Origin: Zelonia costaricensis
Lineage: Eukaryota > Euglenozoa > Kinetoplastea > Trypanosomatida > Trypanosomatidae
Assembly: GCA_030849075.1 (NCBI GenBank)
Contig: JASAOO010003369.1
Coordinates: 1 to 48,206 of the forward strand
Direction: 5' to 3'
Length of the DNA: 48,206 bases
The notes below the pieces were generated by a model. That model was not told the origin of the DNA, did not search any database, and worked only from the letters and a program-made list of their open reading frames with translations. The stretch's first letter is position 1. Each line of letters begins with the position of its first letter. Of this stretch, positions 1 to 10,125 are shown piece after piece. Position numbers and translations under genes: made by a program.

Positions 1-1202
1 AGCTCCCCACCGCAGCCTCCCCCCCCCCCAGCTTAGCCCCCTCACCTCTGCCATCACGCTGTTCCCCCCGATCTCCCCACTCTCTACTCCAGGCCTCATC
101 TTCACTGCCTGCTTCTCGTACTTCCCTCACGGCCTATTCACCCCTGCGTGTGTGTGTGTGTGTGTGTGAAGGCTTTACCACAGCAACCCACATCGCAGCG
201 CTTTCTGCCCCCCCCTCCCCCCATCCCACACTGTATCTTGGCCGATCGACGCGCTGGGTGCCTGCTTTGTTCTATTCTCGCTTCTCTTTGCCCTTCCCTG
301 TGACTGTCGATCTTCACACTTCTTGACTCGTCAATTATCTTCTTCCTTTTCCCCCTTTTACGAGCTTCGTGACCGTGCGTTTTGTGTTTGTGTGCTTGTG
401 TCTGTGTGAGTTGGGTTCGTGTCACCGACAGGCCACCCCCCACCCCTCAACTCCCTGCGCCGTCGCGCTTACAACACCGCTCGCACACCTCCCTCCGCTT
501 GCCATAACTCCTCCCTCCCTCCCTCCCTCCCTCCCCCCNCCGCCCCGCCCCCCCCCCCCCCCCACCCCCCGTCTCCGCCCACCCAAGGAGTGCGGCACGC
601 TGACGCCGACGCGTGGCAACGAGAACCAAACAAACAACGGCAAAGGAAAACGAGGCGTCGGTGCCTTCCTTGTGTTCTCTTTGTTCTTTTCTTGCATCGC
701 CTTTTCCTCGCTGCGCGGCGTTCGGTGGACCTCCCCCCCCCCACGCACGCACGCACGCACGGCAATTCGGTGTTTGGTGTGGTCGCTGTTTTCTCGCCGC
801 GGCTCGGCACTCCCCCAAAACGTGTAAACCCGCCCCTTTCCTCCCAACCACGCCTTTCTTCCCTTCTCCCCTTTTCGAACACACACGCACACGCACACGC
901 ACACGCACGCATATCCGGAGAGCACATTTTTTGTTTCCACGCGCAGTTGATCTTCTAGGAAACGTGTCCGCTGACGTGGACTCGTCTATCTTTACCTCCA
1001 ATCTCTCCACCCGCCCCGTCCCCCACTTTTCTCTCCCTCACCTTTGTGCTGGTCGACGCGTACACACGCAGCGTCGCACTCTCGTTGACCGTGCATTGCC
1101 CCCACCCTTCTTCTTGTGTGTGTGGGCGTGTGTGTGTGTGTGCGTGTGTGTGTGTGTGCGTGTGTCACAGTCTGTGCGAGAGCGAGAGAGAGAGAGGCGA
1201 CC
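1..1202 (+). other. Non-coding upstream region of the PPEF gene
   Basis: No credible gene. The stretch is pyrimidine-rich on the + strand, with long C runs, an ambiguous base at 539 inside a C/CT homopolymer, a TG tract at about 147-168, a CA-type tract at about 879-908 and a GT tract at about 1114-1163, followed by a short GA-rich stretch just before the start codon. Open frames here exist on both strands only because stop codons are rare in this composition. It most likely holds the 3' end of an upstream transcript outside the window and the trans-splicing signals of the first gene. Confidence 0.6.
1070..1170 (+). promoter_or_regulatory. Candidate spliced-leader acceptor(s) for the PPEF gene
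   Basis: A pyrimidine tract at about 1014-1048 is followed by AG at 1070-1071. A second candidate AG lies at 1169-1170, after a CT/GT-rich stretch. No ATG occurs between either AG and the start at 1203, so both give a clean 5' leader. This is inferred from sequence only. Confidence 0.4.
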
Positions 1203-4139
1203 ATGGGCTGCGACTCCTCCAAGGAGAGTGTGGCGTCGAATGCCGCAGGGTCGGGCACCGGCAAGAGCGGCGGCCGCACCCGCGGTGACAAGGACAAGTC
1301 CGGGCAGCGCAGCCCGAGCAATGCGAGCTCCGTCGCGGGCAAGTCCAACGGGAACGGCGCCGCGGGGGCCGGCGGCGGGAACAGCGCCGCGGGCGGCGGT
1401 CGCCAGAGCAGTGCCGGCGTGCTCGGTGCGGGTGGGGGCCCGGCGGACCAGAGCCGCTGGCCGACCTGCCACTTCTGCCACCGCAAGATCCCGGACAAGG
1501 AGTACAACGCGCACACCGTCATGTGCGACGAGCGCGAGGTGACGTGCTGGAACTCGTGGTGCCGTCAGATCGTTCGTCAGGGGGACCTGCAGAAGCACCT
1601 GGAGGACTGCGGGCGGCGGCAGAAGGCGATCTGCCCCAAGTGCGGCGTGGAGATTCTCGCGATTGAGATGCAGGCGCACCGTGAGAGTTGCCAGCCGAAG
1701 CCGTGCCCGCAGTGCGGGGAGCTGTGCATCACGCGCATTCACAAGTGGTGCCCCAAGACGATCCTGTCCAAGGTGAAGTTCGTGAACGGCCCGTTCGCCA
1801 CCGAGGCGCTGCAGCGGCGCTACATGCGGCCGGGCAAGGAGAAGGACCCGGCGGCGAAGCTGCAGTACAACGTGGCGCGGGTGCAGCTGCTGTGGCGCTG
1901 GATCAAGTGCAAGGGCATGGTGGAGGAGACCATCTTCCGGAGTGTGTACAAGGAGATGGACCTCAAGAAGGAGGGCTTCGCTATTTTCAAGGCGCACGAC
2001 AAGGTGAACGAGCAGCACGTGATGGCGCCGAAGCGGTCGCGGTCGGTGATCCAGGCCCCCGTGGTGGCGCCGGCGACCTCGTCGCACTACTTCCCGGTCA
2101 ACACGAGCGTGCCCATCACGCTGGAGCATGTGGAGCGCATGATCAGCGACCTCAAGAACCACATTCTCCTCCCCTACCCCGCCGCCTGGCGCGTCTTCAC
2201 GGACGCGATGAACCACCTTAACACGATGCCGAACGTGGTGCGGGTGTCCCCGGCGGTCGGGGCGCGGGTGAGCAACGGGCGCGTCATCCAGGGCTGCAAG
2301 GTCGTCGTGGTCGGCGACCTGCACGGGCAGATCGCGGACCTGCTGCACATTCTCAAGGAGAGCGGCATGCCGAGTGAGAGCAACTACTACATCTTCAACG
2401 GCGACTTCGTCGACCGCGGGGCGTGCGGGGTGGAGATCATTTTGATTCTCTTCTCGCTCATGCTGGCGTGCCCCAAGTACGTCACACTGAACCGTGGCAA
2501 CCACGAGTGCGACTACATGAACGACGAGTACGGCTTTGATGTCGAGGTGAGCACCAAGTACGACCGCAACGTGTTCCGCCTCATCCAGCGCTGCTTCTGC
2601 GCCCTGCCGCTGGCCACCATCATTGGCGGCAAGATCTTCGTTGTGCACGGCGGGCTGCCGCGGCGCCGCGGGGTGAGCATCAACGACATCTCCCGCATCC
2701 AGCGCTTCCGCCAGATCCCGATGCCCAACTACTCGCAGCCCGAGGAGGACGAGATCTTCCAGGACATGCTGTGGTCCGACCCGGTGGAGGACATCCGCGG
2801 CTGGCGCGAGAGCCAGCGCGGCGCCGGCGTCGAGTTTGGCCTGGACGTGACGACGGAGTTCCTGCAGAACAACAAGCTGGAGCTCGTAGTGCGCTCGCAC
2901 GAGGAGTGCCTGAGCGGGTACGAGGAGCACCACAGTCACAAGCTGCTCACCGTCTTCTCGGCGAGCAACTACGACGGACCCAACTCCAACTACGGCGCGA
3001 TCTGCACCTTCATCGGCGAGAACATCGAGCCCTCGTATCACACGTACCAGATGTTCGAGGACGAGTACGAGGAGTCGCAGGTGGTCAGCCTCGCCGACTC
3101 TTTCGCGCTGGCGACGCCGAACGTGGCCAAGATGAACTCCTTCGTCGCCACTGTCAACGGCACGGGAAGCGGCGTAAGTCTGAGCGGCTTCGTCAGTCGC
3201 GTCCTGCTGCACCGTCGCACCAAGGACGACATCCTGCGTGAGCTGCGCGATCGCATCTACCAGCGCCGGCACCGCCTGCTGGCCTACTTCTCCAAGCTAG
3301 ACCGCACGAACAAGGGTTCGCTGTGGATGATTGAGTGGGTGGAGTCGATGCGCAACGTGCTGAACCTCGACCTGCCCTGGTACTTCCTCCGCGGCTACCT
3401 CGTCGAGGTTGATGACCGCTCCCGCATCTGGTACGCCCCCTTCCTGAGTCACTTCCACAACCTCCTGCACGACTTGTGGGGGGAGGAGTGGCGCCAGGCG
3501 GTGTGCGCGCGGGTGCTGCAGCAGCAGCGCATGAACCACCGCTCGCAGCTCGTGTCGGCCGCCTTCAACAAGGAGGTGGTGAACTACAACGAGTTCTGCT
3601 CTGTCATGCGTGCGATCGACTACACGACGAGCGACTGCCAGCTCTTCCAGCTCTTCGAGTCCTTCGACGACAAGGGCAACGGTCACATCAGCGGACCGGA
3701 GTTCGTCAAGAGGGTGCAGCAGATCGCGAACGGCAAGCCGGACCCGCTGCGGTGGGACATCGACGCGATGGAGCAGCTGCAGAACATCGTGATCCAGGGC
3801 CGCATCCAGCTGCCGTCCCTCTTCCGCGTCACCACGAAGGACAAGGTGCTGACGAAGGAGCGGTTCATGACCGGCATGGCGCAGCTCGGCCGCGGCATGC
3901 GCAAGCAGCTCACACAGCCACAGAAGGACGCTATCTACGACTTTATGCGCCAGCGCGTGCCGGAGGGGAGGGAGGTCAACTTTGACGTGTTTCTCCTCTG
4001 CATGTACGTGTTCGACCGCCGCACGGTGGCGGGCATGAAATCTGCCTACTCCCTGTCAGACCTGCACGAGCTTGGGCTGGCGCCGATGTTCTTCCGTACA
4101 ACGAGCTCCTCGAGCCCGGCGACGGCGCACAACGTGTAG
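1203..4139 (+). CDS. PPEF: PPEF-type Ser/Thr protein phosphatase with N-terminal zinc-finger region, predicted dual acylated
   Basis: This is a 978-residue metal-dependent phosphoprotein phosphatase (PPP superfamily). I chose the ATG at 1203 because it sits in a good context (gcgaccATGG) and exposes MGCDSSKES, the N-myristoylation plus Cys3 palmitoylation signal; the frame opens earlier only through a GT repeat. Residues 10-82 are Gly/Ala/Ser-rich. Residues 88-183 carry repeated Cys/His motifs (CHFC, CPKCG, CPQCG, each followed by His and Cys) resembling TRAF-type zinc fingers. The catalytic core has GDLHG (371-375), GDFVDRG (400-406), RGNHE (431-435), HGG (482-484) and RSHE (564-567), so all metal ligands look intact; the usual SAPNY is SASNY. 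EF-hand-like loops lie at 700-711 and 822-833. Dual-acylated PPEFs on endomembranes are known in Leishmania, so an endomembrane role is the likely one; substrates are unknown. Confidence 0.93.
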   Translation: MGCDSSKESVASNAAGSGTGKSGGRTRGDKDKSGQRSPSNASSVAGKSNGNGAAGAGGGNSAAGGGRQSSAGVLGAGGGPADQSRWPTCHFCHRKIPDKEYNAHTVMCDEREVTCWNSWCRQIVRQGDLQKHLEDCGRRQKAICPKCGVEILAIEMQAHRESCQPKPCPQCGELCITRIHKWCPKTILSKVKFVNGPFATEALQRRYMRPGKEKDPAAKLQYNVARVQLLWRWIKCKGMVEETIFRSVYKEMDLKKEGFAIFKAHDKVNEQHVMAPKRSRSVIQAPVVAPATSSHYFPVNTSVPITLEHVERMISDLKNHILLPYPAAWRVFTDAMNHLNTMPNVVRVSPAVGARVSNGRVIQGCKVVVVGDLHGQIADLLHILKESGMPSESNYYIFNGDFVDRGACGVEIILILFSLMLACPKYVTLNRGNHECDYMNDEYGFDVEVSTKYDRNVFRLIQRCFCALPLATIIGGKIFVVHGGLPRRRGVSINDISRIQRFRQIPMPNYSQPEEDEIFQDMLWSDPVEDIRGWRESQRGAGVEFGLDVTTEFLQNNKLELVVRSHEECLSGYEEHHSHKLLTVFSASNYDGPNSNYGAICTFIGENIEPSYHTYQMFEDEYEESQVVSLADSFALATPNVAKMNSFVATVNGTGSGVSLSGFVSRVLLHRRTKDDILRELRDRIYQRRHRLLAYFSKLDRTNKGSLWMIEWVESMRNVLNLDLPWYFLRGYLVEVDDRSRIWYAPFLSHFHNLLHDLWGEEWRQAVCARVLQQQRMNHRSQLVSAAFNKEVVNYNEFCSVMRAIDYTTSDCQLFQLFESFDDKGNGHISGPEFVKRVQQIANGKPDPLRWDIDAMEQLQNIVIQGRIQLPSLFRVTTKDKVLTKERFMTGMAQLGRGMRKQLTQPQKDAIYDFMRQRVPEGREVNFDVFLLCMYVFDRRTVAGMKSAYSLSDLHELGLAPMFFRTTSSSSPATAHNV

Positions 4140-4782
4140 GCGCGTGCACAGGGAGCCGGGGGAGGGGGGGGGGGAGGGCCTATATCCCGAATCCCCTTTC
4201 GCTCTCTCTTTATTTCGCTGAGCTCTTTGGCTTTGGACGGTGACCGGCGCTGCGTGGATGCACGGGCGTCGGTGCGTGCCTGCCTGTGATGTGCGCATGC
4301 CCGCTGTTCTCCTTCTTGGTGTCGCTGTTGTTCGCATTTGTTTTTCCAGCCGCCCTCGTATGCACTTCTATTGTAAACCACGCCACACACACACACACAC
4401 ACACACAGATTCACACCCCCTTCTCCATCTCTCCCTCCCTTTAGGTGCGAGTCTGCGTGCTGCCCTCCGCCTCTGTACCCCTTGCGGACGTCTAGGCAAC
4501 TCTCTCCCTCTTGATTGGCTTCTTCTTCGTGGTGTGTGTGTGTGTGCGCAAGTCGATGTGGCTCTGCTGCAGCTGTTTGCAGCCGTTTGCAAACTGCCAA
4601 CGTGTATGTACGTCGGTGCTGGCGTGTATGTGTGTATTAGTATTCATGGTGACGTCCGTGTACGTCTATGCGCGCGTGTGTGTTTGTGTTTTGTTTTCTG
4701 CCGGCTCCATGTGCCTTTGCTCGAGTTTGTGGTTTCTCACTTTCTTGCGCGCCCCTCTCCCGTCTCGCCATCTTCATCGCCG

Positions 4783-4817
4783 TGCGCAGCCCCCGCACCA
4801 GGTTGCGGGGCTGCGCA
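4783..4817 (+). repeat. GC-rich hairpin (inverted repeat) in the PPEF 3' flank
   Basis: The left arm 4783-4797 and right arm 4804-4817 are reverse complements over 14 bp with one bulged C on the left; the loop is CCAGGT. It lies about 640 bases past the PPEF stop codon, plausibly within the 3' UTR. The role is unknown. Confidence 0.7.
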
Positions 4818-5690
4818 GGTCTTCTCTTCCCCTTGTTTTGTGCGTATCTGCGTGTGTTCAAGTGCGTGTGCGTTTGTGTCTATTAGGAAGAGGTGAGAAC
4901 TGAAGGGAGAGGGGGGAGGAGGAAGCGAATATTTGTGTCGCTGCGTCTCGTGCGCTGTCCATAAGTGTGTGTGTGTGTGTTTGTTCTGCGACTCGAGGGT
5001 TTTTTTTTTGAGGGGGAGTGGCGGCATTCGTGTGCATCAGCGCCGCGCGCCTATCTTCTTTGTTTTCCTGTGCCTCACTCTCTCGAGCACCTTCTTCATG
5101 CTGTCACTGGCGGTTGTTTTGATATCTGTGGTGCTCTAGTGGTTCTGTGTGCGTGTGTGGGGTGCGACTTCACACTCGCCCTTTTCCTCGTCCTTCTCGA
5201 TCGCGCTAGCGCTCTCTTTCCTCGTTGCTTCCCCCCCCGTCTTCAAGCCTCCTCCTCCCCGCGGCCTTCAGTCCCCGCCCTCCCTCCCTCCCCTCCCGCA
5301 TCACCACCACCACCACTGTTGCCCTTTGAAAAAAAACCACCTCCGACNGGTCTCACCCCCTTCCCTCGCCTTCCCTTCCTGTACACACGGCCCCCGCCTT
5401 CTCTCTCTATCCCGTGTTGGACCCTTCCCCACCTTTGTCCGTTGCCACTGCACCGCGCTTGCTGCGCCCCTCCGTGTTGTGTGTCCCACTGGGTCTCGTT
5501 GACGCATACGCACACACATACACACACACAAACACACACGTACGCCGCCTCCCCGCATGTGCCGTTGCGTACCCAATGTACTCCTCCCCCTCCCCCCATC
5601 ACCCACACACACACAAAGGAAACAGCGAAACAAGAAGAAAAGAAGGAGAATCCACCGCATTTGGCAGTTGCGAAGAAAGGCAAACAAGTC

Positions 5691-5723
5691 ACACACAGAT
5701 GCCAGGTGTGGCAGGCTGTGTGT
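5691..5723 (+). repeat. Imperfect hairpin ending in a TG tract
   Basis: An 8-bp outer stem (5691-5698 with 5716-5723) and a 5-bp inner stem (TGCCA 5700-5704 with TGGCA 5709-5713) enclose a GGTG loop, with a small asymmetric internal bulge. The outer stem is CA repeat pairing with TG repeat, so it may be a by-product of the simple repeats. Confidence 0.45.
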
Positions 5724-6397
5724 GGATGTGCGTGTGTGTGTGTGTGTCTGTGTGTGGCGCTGGCGCCATCGCCGCGGCCTGGCGACGCAGACTTGCTGCG
5801 GCGCCTCCGCCATCCCGCTCCTCCGCACCACCCTGTTTCCCTCCACCCTTCTCCTCTCCGCACAGTGGCGCACGAGGGACGCGGCCAGCGCGTACCTTGT
5901 GGAGGCAGAGATGGGGGGGGAAGGGGTGGGGTGCGTGGCGTCTCTAGTGAAGCGGCAGTGCGGCCACCCTACGCGGTGCTTTGGTTTATAAAGTGAGCCC
6001 TGCACATGGCGACGTGCGTGAGCGCGTTGGTAGAGCAGAGTGAGGCGGAGGGAAGTAGGCTTGGCGAGTGTCCGTGCCCACCCTGGCCTGCCCCTTCCCC
6101 TCCCTGCGTGCGGTCACACCTCAGGTATCCGCCCCCCCGCCCCCCTCCTCCTCTCGTCACGTCCATGCTTTCCGCTGCCTCCCTCCTCCGCTCTCTCAAT
6201 CCTTAACGGTCCGCGTGCTCACCCATTCCGCCCACCTCACGTGCACCCCCCCCCCCCCGAACACCCGCGTGCCGGTACGCATCACCGACTGGACTGACCT
6301 GCACACCTCCACAACGCAGTAGCAAAAGTGACTAGAACTTTGCTTCTCCACCACCCCCCCCCCCCATCCCCCCCCCGTCCTCCCGCTTCTCCCTCTC

Positions 6398-6399
6398 AG
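6398..6399 (+). promoter_or_regulatory. Predicted spliced-leader acceptor of the COX IV-like gene
   Basis: This is the first AG after a very strong C/T tract (about 6341-6397). The resulting leader of about 100 bases up to 6500 contains no ATG. Confidence 0.6.
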
Positions 6400-6500
6400 C
6401 CCCACTTCCGAGTATCTCGGCAGTGCCTTCACACACTCTTCTGTCTGTATTTGCGTGTCTGTGTGTATTTGTGTGACAGCATCCTGTCTTCAGCGCAGTC

Positions 6501-7523
6501 ATGTTCACCCGCCGTGCCGTCTCCTCCGCTGTGGGCGCCGCCGCGATGGCGACGTCGTCGTCGCTGGCCGTGCAGCGCCGCTACGACCACGACCGCTGGT
6601 ACGGCCACGCGCTCGAGCTCGACACCCACAACTACAAGTTCACCGGCGAGCCGCCGACGTGGATGAAGGCGCGCGCCAAGACGGAGGAGGAGACCAACTT
6701 CGCCAAGAGCGTGCTGCCGCACATCGACTTCGCGTCGAGCTACGAGTGCGTGCTGTTCGACGCGGACCGCCTCAACACAAACCTCAACCGCAAGGAGTTC
6801 GGCAACGAGATCAGGTACCGCCTCGAGAAGCAGGCCAACACCGTGGCCCGCGCGCAGCAGATGCTCAAGGACAAGAAGGCCGGCATCGGCGCCGATGCGG
6901 AGAAGGTTGAGAACGCGCTCATCGCCCGCATCTTCGACGAGGAGCACGTTCAGGCGGAGATGAAGTACGTCAAGTGTATCCGCGCGAACGAGCTGGCCGA
7001 GGACAACCGGCTTGATATCCTGCCCGGCGGCTCGCCGAACTCGCTGCGCGAGAAGACGCGCTGGAACCTGAACACGGAGCTGCATCCGGCCGACCGCGCA
7101 GAGATCGGGGCGCGGCTGACGGCGTGGCTGCCTGAGAAGTACCACATTGTGTACTTCGACGACTTCCAGACCGTGGCGGCCAACGACGCCACGGCGCGGA
7201 AGGAGATGCTGGACATTGTGGACAGCGTCAACAAGGAGTACGCCGCGGAGGCAAAGCAGGGTGGCTACGAGGCCGACCTCAAGGAGACCGTCACGGAGCT
7301 GCTCGATGATGTGGACCCGACGCGCGCCATTACGAGCGAGGCGATCAAGGGCTGCAGCGACCTGCAGAAGCTTGAGGACTGGTCGCACCAGGTGCACGAG
7401 TACAACGGCGATGACCGCATCATCGAGATCTACGCCCGCGCGGCGGAGCTCACGAAGAACGCCGAGCACCAGGCGCTCGTGAAGCAGATGCGTGAGTGGC
7501 GCGCGCTCTCGAGCAAGAACTAA
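6501..7523 (+). CDS. Mitochondrial protein, probable trypanosomatid cytochrome c oxidase subunit IV
   Basis: 340 residues. The N-terminus MFTRRAVSSAVGAAAMATSS is Arg/Ser/Ala-rich without acidic residues, a good mitochondrial targeting presequence with probable cleavage before RRYDHDRWYGH. The rest is soluble, charged and helical with no membrane span. Trypanosomatid COX IV is nuclear-encoded, of about this size and without a membrane span, and unlike animal COX4; the start and overall look match my recollection of it. My recollection that a PPEF phosphatase and COX IV are neighbours in other trypanosomatids also supports the call. I cannot verify either by alignment here; another respiratory-chain or ATP-synthase accessory subunit is the main alternative. 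The ATG at 6501 is the first after the predicted splice site. Confidence 0.62.
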   Translation: MFTRRAVSSAVGAAAMATSSSLAVQRRYDHDRWYGHALELDTHNYKFTGEPPTWMKARAKTEEETNFAKSVLPHIDFASSYECVLFDADRLNTNLNRKEFGNEIRYRLEKQANTVARAQQMLKDKKAGIGADAEKVENALIARIFDEEHVQAEMKYVKCIRANELAEDNRLDILPGGSPNSLREKTRWNLNTELHPADRAEIGARLTAWLPEKYHIVYFDDFQTVAANDATARKEMLDIVDSVNKEYAAEAKQGGYEADLKETVTELLDDVDPTRAITSEAIKGCSDLQKLEDWSHQVHEYNGDDRIIEIYARAAELTKNAEHQALVKQMREWRALSSKN

Positions 7524-7864
7524 GGTGTACGCGTGCGTGCGTGTACCTGTGTGTGTGAGTGAGCGCGAATGCGACAATGCCTTGGCTGGCTCTCGGCCCT
7601 CCCCCTGTGCCCACTCCCCTCTTCGCCCACGACGCTGCGATGATGCTGGAAGGAGCACCGGGGGCGAGAAGGGAAGTCCTCGTCTCTCTTTCTCTTTCCT
7701 TTCCTTTCCGAGTCACTGCAGCTGTTGCGGTTGACGGCTGCCAGTCGTGCTGGCGGTGGTGTGACTATGCGTGCGTTTGTGTTTGTGTGTGTGTGCCGCG
7801 TGTCCTTGATGGCGTGGGGCGTGAGAATAGAAGGAGGAGAGGCTTGCAAAGCGAGATGCGCACG

Positions 7865-7868
<4 letters not shown>

Positions 7869-7905
<37 letters not shown>
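7869..7905 (+). repeat. (TG)n simple repeat, about 37 bases
   Basis: Near-perfect TG dinucleotide tract in the 3' flank of the COX IV-like gene. In RNA it would be a long UG tract. Confidence 0.9.
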
Positions 7906-7906
<1 letters not shown>

Positions 7907-9758
7907 TGAGTGCGGCCACGGCTTGTGCACTCCAGCGCCGCGCTGCACACTTCCGTCTCTCACGTCCTCGTTCGACCTCCTCCTGCCCTCTCACGTCCCC
8001 ACACGACCCCTTTTCTGACGGTGTCTCTCTCAGCCAGACTTCCCCCTCCCCCCCTTGTACGCAGCAGAGGGCCAGAAGAGTGTGTCACACAGGGATTGTT
8101 GCCTTCTCACGGGGACCCTGGCGCGGGGAGGGGGGTGCCTTCCCGCGCCTCCCCTCCCCTTAACAACTTACTTTCACCTAGCTAGGATACTCGCAAGCGT
8201 GCGAGCAAGAGAGATGGAGCGGTGCTGGTTGCCGACCGTGGTGGCGGTGGCGTTCGTGTGTGTCTGTGTGTGCGCACCACCTCCACGTCGACGCCAACCC
8301 GCTCACGTTGAACACTGTGTATGTTTTGTTTTTGTTTTCTTTGGTGTTTTTGTGTTTTCGCTGATTTCATCTCCTCGAGGTGTTCGTTGATTTTGTGGCG
8401 TGGTCGGACGCCCCCCCCCTCCCCTCGGTCAAGCCCTCCTCCTCCGCCTCTTCCTCTTTCGTTCTTCTTTTACGTAGTAGGGAACCCCTCTTCCCCGGCA
8501 CCGCGCAGCACTCCCAGATATTGGGGGGGGGAGGGGAGGGGAGAGCAGAGAAGGGAGGGGGTGAGGGTAAGGTGATTGAGGGGCACCACACACACACACA
8601 CACGCGCAGACGCGCGCGAGTCAAGGATCATGTCGCGCGCCCCCGCGTGAGGGAAGGGACGCGGCATGAAGTAAGCGTGTGTGTGTGTCACGTGCTGCAG
8701 CGTGTGCGAACAGCAGCGATGCGGTGACGGGGTGGACGACTGCGGGAGAGTTGGAAGGGAGAGTTGGGCCGGGGAGGCATTTCGTGCACTTGCGGCAACC
8801 GTCTAGGTCGCCGTTCCAGCCTGCGCCGCCTTCTCGCTTCCCCACCCTTCTTTCTCGTCCTCTTCCCCCTTCGCGTGTCGTCGCCTTGCGACCGCCCAGC
8901 CCGTGTGTAGCTCTCGCTCCCCCTTCTGCCCCCCCCCCCCCCCATCTCTGTCTCTCCCACACTTCCCACATCCACCTTCCACACACGCCGGCTCGAGGTG
9001 GTTGTCGATGTCGCTCGCGGCGGTGATAGCACCTTAGGATATCCCGAGCCGCATCCGGCACTCCTCATCGAGTCTGACTCAAAAAAAAACAAAGAAGAAG
9101 AAGAGAAAACAAACGCAAACAGCGCCGGATAGATTAAAGGAGCGGCGTTGGCGACTTTACGTGAACACCGTCGGACTGCACTCCTTGGCGTGGGGTTGTG
9201 TTGCGAGGGGGCCGCAGAGGTGCGGTGGCGGTGGCGGCTGTGGTAAGGACAAGCCTCCTTCGTGGTGCTGCAGCGTGCGTGTGTGTGTGTGTGTGTGTGT
9301 GTATAGACTGCTGCACCTACGTCGCCACCAGCACTTGGCGTGTGGTGCTGCAGTCACCACAGAGCCCCCCCACCCCCCCTCCACGGCAGCCGCCTCTGCT
9401 CCACTGCGCTTGGGGGGGTGGGGGGGGGCGGATGGCGGCCCCGCTGTGCTGGGCCATTGCAGGAGCCCCCCATCCGTGGAGAGGGTGGGGCCGGGAAACG
9501 AACCTACCAGAAACGGACTGCCGGGGGGTCTTATGCAGCACGCTGCAGGCTACGCAATTCATCACCTCGCTCTTCGTCATATCTCTCTCTCACACACACA
9601 CGCACACGGACTCGCGCACTCCCTGCACTAGATCTTATCACAGAAGTTTCCAGCTTCTCCCCCCTCTCTCTCACTTTCTTGTACCTGCTCTGCGTTTCGT
9701 CCCTCAGCTTCACCCGCTCCCCTCCTCCGTGCCCTCCTCGTCTTCATCTTCTCTCCCA

Positions 9759-9763
9759 AGCAG
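9759..9763 (+). promoter_or_regulatory. Predicted spliced-leader acceptor for BBS5
   Basis: The first AGs (9759-9760 and 9762-9763) after the long polypyrimidine tract 9655-9757. Use of this site would place the ATGs at 9796 and 9905 in the leader, ahead of the BBS5 start at 10010. Confidence 0.5.
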
Positions 9764-9795
9764 CGGAGTACATCGGGCCTCGCTGCAGGCATTGC

Positions 9796-10125
9796 ATGTT
9801 TTCTGCGCCCTTGAAGGTGCTGGAGGTCATCAATCCTCAGTCCTCTCTCCTCGGCGGCCGCCCCCTCGCATCGGTGTCCGTCACGCGGTCGTCACTGGGG
9901 TCTGGTGCACTCACACGAGCCTCCACCGGGGGTGCGTCCACGTCCTCGCCCCCCAAGCGCAGCCGCACCAGTGACGCCGCCCTGTTTCCGCCCGCCCGTG
10001 CCCGTGCCGATGCGTCGCGAGCGGAGTGCAAGGAGTGCCGACTTGGGGCTGCCAGGGTCGTCGTCCGCGGGCGCCGCAGCCAGCAAGGGCATCGCCAAGG
10101 CCTTCTCCTTCTGGCAGGACCGTGA
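9796..10125 (+). other. Upstream ORF overlapping the BBS5 start (109 codons)
   Basis: The first ATG after the predicted splice site opens a 109-codon frame that runs past the BBS5 start at 10010 in a different frame and stops at 10125. The encoded peptide begins MFSAPLKVLEVINPQSS and is Ser/Thr/Arg-rich with no known domain. If the leader really starts near 9760, scanning ribosomes meet this ORF first, which could lower BBS5 translation. Alternatively the true splice site is further downstream. Confidence 0.35.

Larger units (their letters stand above)
4140..6500 (+). other. Intergenic region between PPEF and the COX IV-like gene
   Basis: About 2.4 kb without a credible gene. It opens with a G-rich patch (about 4157-4177) just after the stop, then holds CA tracts (about 4383-4408 and 5507-5540), TG tracts (about 4538, 4965-4981 and 5725-5755), two hairpins listed separately (4783-4817 and 5691-5723), an ambiguous base at 5347, and long C runs at about 6346-6376 that end in the predicted splice acceptor. 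Short open frames here encode only repeat-derived Thr-His, Cys-Val or Pro-rich peptides. Confidence 0.6.
7524..10009 (+). other. Intergenic region between the COX IV-like gene and BBS5
   Basis: About 2.5 kb. TG tracts follow the stop (about 7545-7560, 7780 and the 37-base tract 7869-7905). A G-rich patch lies at about 8525-8575, a CA tract at about 8586-8603, an A-rich patch at about 9081-9115, a further TG tract at about 9279-9303 and a CA tract at about 9590-9608. A roughly 100-base polypyrimidine tract (9655-9757) leads to the BBS5 splice site. An upstream ORF (9796-10125) is listed separately. No independent gene is supported. Confidence 0.55.

Noticed and set aside
413..425. GGGTTCGTGTC resembling a tRNA T-loop
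   Set aside because: No A box or cloverleaf arms around it.
1038..3272. 744-codon open frame on the - strand
   Set aside because: It lies opposite the PPEF gene; the translation is Leu/Val/Arg/His-rich without domains, as expected for the antisense of GC-rich codons.
6020..6100. tRNA-like segment (GTTGGTAGAGCAG resembles a tRNA D-arm/A box)
   Set aside because: No B box / T-loop (GGTTCRANNCC-like) at the right distance and no acceptor stem pairing; probably chance.
8988..9052. 7-bp inverted repeat (CGGCTCG ... CGAGCCG) with a possible second short stem inside
   Set aside because: Large loop and short stems; such matches are expected by chance in GC-rich DNA.
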